Positions 56,371-64,000 of a stretch of DNA of 64,000 bases are shown in pieces (within the stretch, counting starts at the first letter, position 1; the number at the start of each line of letters is the position of its first letter). Source of the DNA: Gimesia aquarii (GTDB lineage Bacteria; Planctomycetota; Planctomycetia; Planctomycetales; Planctomycetaceae); assembly GCF_007748175.1 (NCBI RefSeq), contig NZ_CP037422.1, positions 4,666,334 to 4,730,333 on the forward strand, given 5' to 3'. The position numbers were made by a program, and so were the translations under genes. A model generated the notes under the pieces. The model had not been told where the DNA came from, ran no database searches, and worked only from the letters and a program-made list of their open reading frames with translations.

Positions 56371-58884
56371 TTAATGATTAAACAGAAACTCGCGGCTACT
56401 TAAGATACCCCAGAAGAGATCTTCGACAGCTTGGCGTTTTTCTGCTTTTGGTGTTTCAGAGAGCAATTTTGCGAGTTTGGTTTCTTCTTCAGTTGTCGGT
56501 TTACGCGAGAGACATAGCATGTAAATATCTGCTACGAGTTCCTTGTCTGCTTTCTTAGCCGCCATTAATTTCGTAACGCGGCTTTCTTTGGCTTTGAGTT
56601 TATTGTTGATGGTATCCCCATTGGAAATATGAAGTACTTGAACCATCGTGGGTTCTTCGGTTCGTTCACATTCACATGTGATCATTCGCTCGTTACGGCC
56701 AAACGTTTTCAGGAAGTAAGAGATCACAGAAGAGTCGTATAGCTGAATCGCTCTGGTACCTTTGGGATAGAAGTCGGTCTTTTGAGGGTTCGGTTCGTAG
56801 AATTTGGTGAATTCGTCGGGGACTTCAGTGACTTGTGAAATCGAGTCTAAGAGAACTTCAGCCATCATGCGTCTGGGGTAGTATCGGGAATAAAACCGCT
56901 TTTCATCTTTATTTTCAGGTAGCGGTTGGCTGCTCCTCTGGTAGGCAGCAGATTGAAGAATGATCTTCATCAATGCTTTTAAGTCGAAGTTATTTTTGAC
57001 AAGATAATTAGAGGCCGCGTTTAGTAATTCTTCGTTGCTGGCAGGATTCGATTCCCGCATGTCATCAACCGATTCGACCAGCCCCACACCAAAGAAGTTA
57101 GCCCAGACACGATTGGTAATGGAACGACTAAAAAAATGGTTCTGTTTCGAAGTCAACCAGTTTGCCAGATAAATGCGACGATCTTCCGGGGCATTGATGT
57201 CAATAGGTTCTCCATCCAGTGGAGTAGGGGGTTGTGGCTTACCCGTTAACGGCTGAACCAAATCTCCTTCGGTGGCTACGAAGAGAGTTCGAATACCATC
57301 GCCTGAACCTTTACTGCCTCCCCAACCTTTCGCACGGACACGAGAAAAGAAATTCGCCATCGCGTAATATTGATTATTCGTCCATTTTTCCAAGGGATGA
57401 TTATGACACTTGGCACAGGCAATTGACAGACCCAGAAATGCCTGACTCACGTTCTCTGTCATTGATTCAGGATCCTGGTGAATGGCATAAAAATTGGTAG
57501 CGCCATTTTCAATACTGCTACCTTGCGCGGTAATCAGTTCGCGCACCATCTGATCCCAGGGGGTATTACTTTTTACATGCCCCTTGATCCACTCATGGTA
57601 TTTTTTGACGGCTTGGGGACGAATGAGTGCTCCATTGACCAATAAGAGATCCGACCATTTGTAAGTCCAATAGTCGATAAATTCAGGACGGTTTAAGAGC
57701 TGCTCAATGAGTTTGTTTCGCTTGTCAGGAGATTGATCAGAAAGAAATGTTTCTGTTTCCTGGGGAGTAGGAAGTGTGCCAATTGTGTCGATGTAGATTC
57801 TGCGAATGAAGTCCGCATCGTTTGACTGGGGCGAGGGAGGCAGGTTTAAGCGTTTTAATTGTTTAATAACCAGTTCATCAATGAAATTATATTGTGGTGA
57901 TTTTGCATAGACAGCAGGATCAATCTTTTGTGGATAGGGTGACGTGATTTTTGAAATTGCAATTTTACTGGAAAAGATGCAGACGATAGCTCCTTCACCG
58001 AAACCTGTGACCTTGACAGATCCTTTTGCATCTACCTGAGCGACACTTTCATTCACTGAAGAGAATGTGGTCCATTGGGTTACATCACGAACTGACTGAT
58101 CAGAGTAGTGAGCCTGCACCAGCAGATGTTGTGTTTGTCCTTTAACGAGAATAGATCGGGAAGGGAGTACTTCGATCCGTTCAATGATCGGATCTTTTGC
58201 GCTTGGAGGAGTGGCTCCCTGCGCGATCCAACTAGAGAGAATACGGTATTCTGGCGAATCGGTTTCGAAACGAACGCCCCCTTTGTGAGGAACCGCTCCC
58301 GTTGGTTTGATCAATATCAGACTGCGGGCGGGATCAGACAATTCAATACGGCGTCCGCGTGACTGTTTTGCGATCGTATGAAAATCACCTTGATCATCAA
58401 ACGCTTTCAAGGATAGGCGAAATCCACCTTTTCCAGCAAGCGCTCCATGGCAGGCGCCGGTATTACAACTGGCTTTGGTTAAGATTGGCTGTACATCGTT
58501 ACGAAAGCTCCATTGGTGTGGTTTGCTATAGTTTGTGACGACGACAGAGCTTTTTGACTGAAGTGTTCCCGTGGTTGCTGTAATTGTCGCCCTGCCATTA
58601 CTCACAGGTATCAGCGTGTCATCTATAATTTTAACAACAGAAGGATCACTCGATGAGAGCTTATACTCTGTCGAAACTGGTCCCACGATATTACCGCCAG
58701 AGATCTTCTGAAATGAGATACGATGCCGTGCTTCTTTACCGGAGAGTTGAACCTTCTTCGGTAGCAGTACCACACTTTCTTCCGATTCAGACGCGAGAAG
58801 AGAACTGGTGTTGATACTGGAAATCAACAATCCTGTGAAGGTCAAAAATAGAATCAATGATTTGATTGGTTTTGCAGGAGACAT
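56371..58884 (-). CDS. DUF1549/DUF1553 protein with Big-like domain and haem-type motifs
   Basis: An 837-residue exported protein. An Ig-like Big domain (about 45-115) precedes a first Cys/His motif CNTGACH (140-146, CxxxxCH spacing). A second Ig-like segment follows, then DUF1549 with CAKCHNHP near residue 485, and DUF1553 to the end (FFSRSITNRVWANFFGVGLVESVDDMRESNP). These large proteins belong to the planctomycete PSD family. Likely roles are in surface redox or carbohydrate breakdown, not proven. It is next to the cytochrome/WD40 gene and the DUF1501 gene. Confidence 0.9.
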   Translation of the reverse strand: MSPAKPIKSLILFLTFTGLLISSINTSSLLASESEESVVLLPKKVQLSGKEARHRISFQKISGGNIVGPVSTEYKLSSSDPSVVKIIDDTLIPVSNGRATITATTGTLQSKSSVVVTNYSKPHQWSFRNDVQPILTKASCNTGACHGALAGKGGFRLSLKAFDDQGDFHTIAKQSRGRRIELSDPARSLILIKPTGAVPHKGGVRFETDSPEYRILSSWIAQGATPPSAKDPIIERIEVLPSRSILVKGQTQHLLVQAHYSDQSVRDVTQWTTFSSVNESVAQVDAKGSVKVTGFGEGAIVCIFSSKIAISKITSPYPQKIDPAVYAKSPQYNFIDELVIKQLKRLNLPPSPQSNDADFIRRIYIDTIGTLPTPQETETFLSDQSPDKRNKLIEQLLNRPEFIDYWTYKWSDLLLVNGALIRPQAVKKYHEWIKGHVKSNTPWDQMVRELITAQGSSIENGATNFYAIHQDPESMTENVSQAFLGLSIACAKCHNHPLEKWTNNQYYAMANFFSRVRAKGWGGSKGSGDGIRTLFVATEGDLVQPLTGKPQPPTPLDGEPIDINAPEDRRIYLANWLTSKQNHFFSRSITNRVWANFFGVGLVESVDDMRESNPASNEELLNAASNYLVKNNFDLKALMKIILQSAAYQRSSQPLPENKDEKRFYSRYYPRRMMAEVLLDSISQVTEVPDEFTKFYEPNPQKTDFYPKGTRAIQLYDSSVISYFLKTFGRNERMITCECERTEEPTMVQVLHISNGDTINNKLKAKESRVTKLMAAKKADKELVADIYMLCLSRKPTTEEETKLAKLLSETPKAEKRQAVEDLFWGILSSREFLFNH

Positions 58885-59036
58885 CGAACACTTCTCTTTA
58901 TGTTTGCATTGTCTTGAAGGATTTTATGACGTACAAGGAGAGATCTTTATCAATGAGCTGGGGGCCCATCATACGATTTGCTTTAAATCGCAACTTATCT
59001 TTAACATCAGTTTTTGATCGAAACTGAATTCAATTT

Positions 59037-60413
59037 TTAAAACAACTCACGAATTTCATGTTTACCCACATCAACGATTGGGAAAGGACGGCCTGAGGGA
59101 CCTGGTAAAATCGTATGCAGGTCGAAACCGAGGCTGTGATAAACGGTCGCTGCCAAATCACCAGGCGAAACAGGTCGATCTGCAGGTACACCGCCAATCG
59201 GGTCACTACTACCGACGACACGACCGCCTTGAACGCCGCCACCGGCAAAATAGCAGGTAAAACACTGTGGCCAGTGATCTCGACCTCCTGCGGGATTCAC
59301 TTTGGGAGTTCTACCGAACTCGGCAACATTGCATACCAGTGTTTCATCCAGCATCCCTCGATCATAGAGATCTTCAATCAGGGCACTATAGCCCTGGTCA
59401 TACATGGGAGCCACAATATTCTTCATTCCTTCAATTGAAGTGAAGGGCTTAGAACCATGGATATCCCATGTAATTTCATTGAAGACGGTCAGGAATGTAT
59501 TGATGGTGACAAAGCGAACTCCCGATTCCACCAGACGGCGTGCCAATAAACAGCATTGACCAAATCGATTCATTCCGTAACGTTCTCGCACTTTCTTCGG
59601 CTCCTTCGCGAGATCAAAGGCTTCACGAGCCTGTTTGCTTGTCATCAAGCGATAAGCAGAATGGAAATTACCGTTCAAGAGTTTGGCGTCTTCTGTTGAT
59701 TCAAAATAGTCAATTGTGTTATCGACTACTTCACGAATCTTTTTACGACGTTCCAGTCGGGCTGTTCCGATTTCTTTCGGGGGCAGCAAGTCAGGAACTT
59801 TGAAATCCGGCTTGGATGGATCAGCCATCAGTGCAAACGGGTCATGCGCTTTTCCCAGGAAACCGCCGGCTTGACCGTTGGGAAGATTCCCACCACCCCG
59901 GCCCATGGTTTCAGGTAACACAACGTTTGCTGGTAGATCTGTTTTACGACCACGGAGATAATCAACGACGGATCCGATGTGGGGGGTGTTAATCCCACCT
60001 GTAAAAATTCGACCGGTCTGCATCATTTGCCATCCGGCATCATGTACCGCAGCAGCGGTGTGATAGCAGGAACGAACGAGCGAAAATTTATCAGCTACTT
60101 TAGCATGCAGAGGTAAAATTTCTGAGATGTCAATTTCAGGTGAAGCGGTATGGATAGGTTTGAAGGGGCCGCGAATTTCAGCGGGTGCATCCGGTTTCAT
60201 GTCGAATGTATCCAACTGACTGGGAGCACCGAGATTGAAGATCATGATCGCCGAACGGTTGTCATTTTTTTTATCGACCAGACCTTGATCTTTCGCTTCC
60301 AGGTATTGAGGTAACGACAGCCCCATAGCGCCCAATGTTCCGACTTGGAGAAAGTCTCTGCGAGTAACTCCACTACAGGTATGTGCCGCTCCCTGACCAG
60401 TAAACTTCAGCAT
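59037..60413 (-). CDS. DUF1501 protein, Tat-exported
   Basis: A 458-residue alkaline-phosphatase-fold protein with a Tat leader (TRRDFLQVGTLGAMG). Family segments include IMIFNLGAPSQLDTFDMKPDAP, SCYHTAAAVHDAGWQMMQTGR and VAEFGRTPKVNPAGGRDHWPQCF. GGGG six bases before ATG 60413 supports the start. DUF1501 proteins almost always accompany DUF1549/DUF1553 proteins; their reaction is unknown, although the fold suggests sulfatase- or phosphatase-like chemistry. Confidence 0.9.
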   Translation of the reverse strand: MLKFTGQGAAHTCSGVTRRDFLQVGTLGAMGLSLPQYLEAKDQGLVDKKNDNRSAIMIFNLGAPSQLDTFDMKPDAPAEIRGPFKPIHTASPEIDISEILPLHAKVADKFSLVRSCYHTAAAVHDAGWQMMQTGRIFTGGINTPHIGSVVDYLRGRKTDLPANVVLPETMGRGGGNLPNGQAGGFLGKAHDPFALMADPSKPDFKVPDLLPPKEIGTARLERRKKIREVVDNTIDYFESTEDAKLLNGNFHSAYRLMTSKQAREAFDLAKEPKKVRERYGMNRFGQCCLLARRLVESGVRFVTINTFLTVFNEITWDIHGSKPFTSIEGMKNIVAPMYDQGYSALIEDLYDRGMLDETLVCNVAEFGRTPKVNPAGGRDHWPQCFTCYFAGGGVQGGRVVGSSDPIGGVPADRPVSPGDLAATVYHSLGFDLHTILPGPSGRPFPIVDVGKHEIRELF

Positions 60414-60614
60414 AATGCGCCCCAATAGAATGGATCTGAAACAAACTTAATCGTTTAAAATTGGTCTTGTATTTATTTGTCATCACCTAATAAAGAATGC
60501 TTGTACTTTCATTATATGCGCAAGAAATTCCTTATTCGTTTATTTTTGCATATCGTAGATGCTAAGATCAACGGTGTCTTGTAGAAAACACGCATAAATT
60601 TGTATTATTTACGC

Positions 60615-61376
60615 ATGGTGAATCCTCAGACATTTCGTGATCAGTTCTTGAAACGACTTGATAACAAACTCCATTTGGAAGAGTTATTTAATTATATTCC
60701 TGATGCGCACTTTTTTGCGAAAGACGCACAGGGACGATTTATAAATATCAGTCAAACTTGGATGGATGTTCGTGCGATTTCCAAAGAAGAAGATATCATC
60801 GGAAAGACTGATTTTGATATTCATCCGAAGGACCTCGCTCAACAGTATGTCGCTGAAGATCAGCGAGTGATGCAGTCTGCCAAACCACTTCCTAATCAGG
60901 TTTGGTTAGTCCCCGATCGGCATGGAAATCTAAAGTGGTATCTTTGTAGTAAAATCCCCTTATTTGGTGATGGTGGTAAAGTCATTGGGGTTGCTGGTGT
61001 GTTACGAGATATCAAAGTGGCTGGCTCCGAATTTCAGTCTTATCAGGAGTTAGACAAAGTTATCGCTTATGTGCTCGAACATTATCGCGAACGGATTCAA
61101 ATTTCGGATCTGGCAGATCTCATCTTTTTGTCTGTCAGTCAATTTGATCGCAAATTCAAAAAGCTATATCAGATTACGCCACAGAAATATATTTTACGTG
61201 TCAGAATCAATGCCGCCTGTCAGTCGTTAACCCGAACTGAAAAACGAATTTCTGAAATTGCGTTGGAGTCCGGATTTTATGATCAGAGTTATTTTACTAA
61301 ACAGTTTGTGAATCTAATGGGGATTTCACCGTCGGAGTATCGGAAAAAGTTTAAACAGTCCGAAACCATTTCTTAA
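60615..61376 (+). CDS. AraC-family transcription regulator with PAS domain
   Basis: The 253-residue protein has an N-terminal PAS domain (about 25-130, LFNYIPDAHFFAKDAQGRFINIS) and a C-terminal AraC DNA-binding domain with two helix-turn-helix units (ISDLADLIFLSVSQFDRKFKKLYQITPQKYILRVRI; ISEIALESGFYDQSYFTKQF). PAS-AraC proteins probably sense a small molecule or redox state. It lies between two DUF1501/DUF1553 modules and is divergent from one of them, so it is a candidate regulator of these. Confidence 0.9.
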   Translation: MVNPQTFRDQFLKRLDNKLHLEELFNYIPDAHFFAKDAQGRFINISQTWMDVRAISKEEDIIGKTDFDIHPKDLAQQYVAEDQRVMQSAKPLPNQVWLVPDRHGNLKWYLCSKIPLFGDGGKVIGVAGVLRDIKVAGSEFQSYQELDKVIAYVLEHYRERIQISDLADLIFLSVSQFDRKFKKLYQITPQKYILRVRINAACQSLTRTEKRISEIALESGFYDQSYFTKQFVNLMGISPSEYRKKFKQSETIS

Positions 61377-61404
61377 GTGCATTACGATTTTGTTGAGTTC
61401 CTCT

Positions 61405-62895
61405 TTACGCAATAATTTTATCGATGACATGGCCTCCGACATCAGTGAGTCGGAAACGTCTTCCACTATATAGATACGTAAGTTTTTCGTGGTCCATTCC
61501 CAATAATCGCAGAATCGTGGCATGCAGATCATTCACGTGCACTTTATCTTCTGCGGCTTTAAATCCAATTTCGTCGGTGGCTCCGTAGCTGGTTCCTGCT
61601 TTGATGCCACCTCCTGCTAACCATGTTGTAAACGCATGTGGGTTATGGTCTCGTCCGGGAGTGGCTCCTTTTTGGGCGATCGGCAGACGACCGAATTCAC
61701 CCCCCCAGACCACGAGTGTTTCGTCAAGTAAACCACGTGAAGCCAAATCAGCCAGCAATGCGGCGATGGGCTGGTCCGTTTCCCCAGCGAAACCACTGTG
61801 GTTGCCTTTAATATCGGAGTGACCATCCCAGCTACGCTGGTTTTCCATGCCACCCGAATAGATCTGCACAAAACGGGTACCACGTTCAACCATACGTCGT
61901 GCGATTAGACATTGTTTGGCAAAGTGCTCACATTTTTTGTTACCGATGCCGTATTGCTCCTGAAGATATTTGGGTTCGCGAGAGATATCCAATGCTTCCG
62001 GCGCTGCACTCTGCATTCGATAAGCAAGCTCAAAACTTTCTATCCTCGCTGCCAGTTCCTGATCGCCTTCATTCTGTTGAAGATGTTGACGGTTTAAAGA
62101 TTTTAGTAAGTCGAGTTGAGAGCGCTGTCGTCCTTTTTCAGTGAGTGCCGTTGGTGGCTTCAGGTTATCAATTGGTTCACCGCTTGGTTTCAGATATGTA
62201 CCCTGAAATACGCTCGGCAAAAAACCGGCCCCCCAGTTCAAACTTTGTCCTTTGGGAAGACCTCTTCCTAAGGGGTCTGACATGACCACAAACGAGGGGA
62301 GGCTGTTACTTTCGGAACCCAATCCATAAGTCACCCAGGAACCGACGCAGGGATATCCCATTTTAGGAACGCCGCAATTCATCATAAATAGAGCCGGACT
62401 ATGGTTGTTCGATTCTGTATGACCTGAGTGAATGAACGCCATCTTGTCAACGTGCTGAGACAGATGGGGAAAGAGATCGGAGACCCATTTTCCTGACTCT
62501 CCATACTGTTTAAATTTGAAGGGGCTTTTCATTAAAGGCCCCACAGCGTTCTGAAAGAACCCGGTTTTGTTATCAAAGCCCTCTAAAGCGACGCCATCTC
62601 GTTTTTCAAGCTCGGGTTTATAGTCCCAGGTATCAACGTGACTCGGTCCCCCGTTGATGAATAACCAGATTACGGATTTTGCTTTTGTAGGGAAATGCGA
62701 CTTTTTGGGAGCCAGCGGATTCGTCGACTTAATAGCAGGAGCAGCGCCGGCTGCTTCCAGAACCCCCTCCTGTTGTAATAAGCTAAGCAGTCCCAATGTT
62801 CCTAAGCCATTACCGGCCCGCTTGAGCAATTGACGTCTTGCCAGAAGTCGATTCAATGAGATCGTCGGTAATTCCGATGTTGATTGTAACATCAT
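61405..62895 (-). CDS. DUF1501 protein, second copy
   Basis: A 496-residue DUF1501 protein. The leader ARRQLLKRAGNGLGTLGLLSLL looks Tat-like with RR at the start. Motifs are SVIWLFINGGPSHVDTWDYKPEL, HTESNNHSPALFMMNCG and VVWGGEFGRLPIAQKG. It follows a DUF1553 gene in the same direction. GAGG lies four or seven bases before tandem ATG codons. It shares the family with the copy at 59037, but the two are clearly diverged. Confidence 0.9.
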   Translation of the reverse strand: MMLQSTSELPTISLNRLLARRQLLKRAGNGLGTLGLLSLLQQEGVLEAAGAAPAIKSTNPLAPKKSHFPTKAKSVIWLFINGGPSHVDTWDYKPELEKRDGVALEGFDNKTGFFQNAVGPLMKSPFKFKQYGESGKWVSDLFPHLSQHVDKMAFIHSGHTESNNHSPALFMMNCGVPKMGYPCVGSWVTYGLGSESNSLPSFVVMSDPLGRGLPKGQSLNWGAGFLPSVFQGTYLKPSGEPIDNLKPPTALTEKGRQRSQLDLLKSLNRQHLQQNEGDQELAARIESFELAYRMQSAAPEALDISREPKYLQEQYGIGNKKCEHFAKQCLIARRMVERGTRFVQIYSGGMENQRSWDGHSDIKGNHSGFAGETDQPIAALLADLASRGLLDETLVVWGGEFGRLPIAQKGATPGRDHNPHAFTTWLAGGGIKAGTSYGATDEIGFKAAEDKVHVNDLHATILRLLGMDHEKLTYLYSGRRFRLTDVGGHVIDKIIA

Positions 62896-62959
62896 ATTTC
62901 CTCAGAGAAAAAAGTGTTGTGGAATCTGTTCCGTCCTGATTTTATTTAAATGCTATCGA

Positions 62960-64000
62960 TCAATTCGGATAGATAAATTCATTTGTGCTTAGTAACGCAT
63001 GTGTGAAATCGGTCAGTGCCAGAAGCGTCGCCTGCGGTTTTTTTTCTGACTCATATGATTTTTTATGTTGTTGAATGAAGTCCAGCGAAACTGCTGCTTC
63101 ATTTTTTGATGGTTCTCTTCCCAGCGCGATTTGATAGGCGCTCTCGACTGCTTTTTCGAGGGAAGCCGGATTGGCTGCGTGGATTCGTTTGGCAAACGAT
63201 TGCGCACTTTCGCGAATGAACTTTGCATTCATGAATAAAAGTGCCTGTGGTGCGATCGTAGTGCTGGGACGCTGTCCAATGCTGACCAGTGCTTCAGGAG
63301 CATCAAACAGTTGCATCATGGGAATTAACTTGCTGCGTTTGATCTTGAAATAGATACTACGGCGTTGATTGTTTTGTTGTAGAGTCCCCGGTCCATACAT
63401 GGTTTTGTCGAGTCGATTTCCGATACAGAGAATGGAATCGCGTATCGCTTCACCCTCCAGTCTCTGAGGAGAACGACGCCAATACAGTTGATTTTCCGGA
63501 TCAACTTTTGACTTTTCTGGATCGAAACTGGTCGACTGTCGATATGTTGCACTGAGCATGATTTTTTTGTGCAAAGGCTTCAGACGCCAATGGTGATGTA
63601 TGAGTTGGTTGGCCAGATATTCAAGTAATTCAGGATGTGTGGGCCGGTCTCCCTGGAGACCAAAATCGTTGGGGGAAGAAACAATTCCACTACCAAAGTG
63701 GTGTTGCCAGATTCGATTCACCATCACACGAGCCAATAAAGCACCTGCCCCCTGATTTGTATCAGTGATCCAGTTAGCCAGAGACGTTCGACGATACGAA
63801 GTGCTGGCGGTTTTGGGAGGGGCAACAATCCACTCTTTTTCCTGGTCAGGAGATCGCATCAGAACTTGCAGGAAGCTCTGCTTCGCGACTGCTCCTTTTT
63901 GTGCGGTATCGCCACGTGTGAGATAGTATGTTTCCTCAAAGAAGTCTTTACCTTGTGAATGATGGCGAACGGGTTTAATCTTTGGACCCTCACTACAGAT
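62960..64000 (-). CDS. DUF1549/DUF1553 protein, C-terminal part
   Basis: The frame is open to the window edge (the upstream sequence reads GDTAQKGAVAKQSFLQVLM before the first in-frame ATG) and therefore continues beyond. The visible part is DUF1553: RTSLANWITDTNQGAGALLARVMVNRIWQHHFGSGIV, QGDRPTHPELLEYLANQLIHH and LFMNAKFIRESAQSF. It is the partner of the DUF1501 gene that follows after 64 bases. Confidence 0.88.
   Translation of the reverse strand: MCSEGPKIKPVRHHSQGKDFFEETYYLTRGDTAQKGAVAKQSFLQVLMRSPDQEKEWIVAPPKTASTSYRRTSLANWITDTNQGAGALLARVMVNRIWQHHFGSGIVSSPNDFGLQGDRPTHPELLEYLANQLIHHHWRLKPLHKKIMLSATYRQSTSFDPEKSKVDPENQLYWRRSPQRLEGEAIRDSILCIGNRLDKTMYGPGTLQQNNQRRSIYFKIKRSKLIPMMQLFDAPEALVSIGQRPSTTIAPQALLFMNAKFIRESAQSFAKRIHAANPASLEKAVESAYQIALGREPSKNEAAVSLDFIQQHKKSYESEKKPQATLLALTDFTHALLSTNEFIYPN

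Noticed and set aside
1-64000. tRNA genes, CRISPR arrays, insertion sequences or prophage
   Set aside because: No T-loop GGTTCGAAT-type signature in a cloverleaf context, no regular repeats with spacers, and no transposase or integrase motifs were found by eye on either strand.

Overview
The window looks like a chromosomal piece of a planctomycete, probably a marine Planctomycetaceae of the Gimesia/Rubinisphaera type. I infer this from the protein families, not from any database search. They include a DUF1559 prepilin-like protein, large secreted haem-binding proteins (DUF1549/DUF1553/DUF1501 and PVC-type CxxCH families), DUF1080, a sulfatase, GH29 fucosidase, tetrahydromethanopterin-type C1 genes and short LRR lipoproteins. 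Base composition is moderate (mid-40s % G+C by eye). Genes are mostly single or in short operons on both strands. I saw no tRNA, rRNA, CRISPR array, transposase, integrase or phage gene.

Layout. 1-9.2 kb: end of a fucosidase gene, an ECF sigma/membrane-protein pair, an AT-rich gap, a DUF1559 prepilin plus lipoprotein pair with its own terminator, an M20 amidohydrolase, pcm, and a stress-type group (CBS protein, small acidic protein, Zn-alcohol dehydrogenase). 9.3-15.1 kb: a sulfatase, then a DAHP-synthase operon preceded by what reads as a complete attenuator (promoter, aromatic-rich leader peptide, antiterminator segment, terminator), an unknown gene and a DUF1080 protein. 15.4-27 kb: a GGDEF protein, glycosyltransferase, LRR lipoprotein, enolase-superfamily enzyme, HEAT-like protein, HDAC-like deacetylase, squalene-cyclase-repeat protein, ferredoxin, UspA and a Pro-rich lipoprotein. 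27-29 kb: a tightly overlapping dnaJ-like / membrane protein / rnpA / yidD operon. 29.3-40 kb: a MacB-like ABC exporter pair, argB, a membrane-protein pair, and a four-gene operon that looks like a Zrg-type metal transporter (secreted membrane protein, ATPase, short FtsX-like permease, ZnuA-like lipoprotein).

40.3-48.6 kb: a TatD-family hydrolase, then a seven-gene minus-strand run. That run holds a sugar-type ABC importer (binding protein, RbsA-like, RbsC-like), an FmdB-like small protein, formylmethanofuran dehydrogenase subunit A (FhcA/FwdA), an LCIB-type (theta) carbonic-anhydrase homologue and MogA/MoaB. 48.9-64 kb: secreted polysaccharide-degradation style genes typical of planctomycetes, with two DUF1553/DUF1501 modules on either side of an AraC/PAS regulator.

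The observations I consider most worth following are the aromatic leader peptide and attenuator in front of aroF (12.86-13.14 kb), the possible theta-carbonic anhydrase next to the C1 formyl-transfer gene (42.1-44.5 kb), and the non-canonical zinc-type ABC operon (35.1-39.9 kb).
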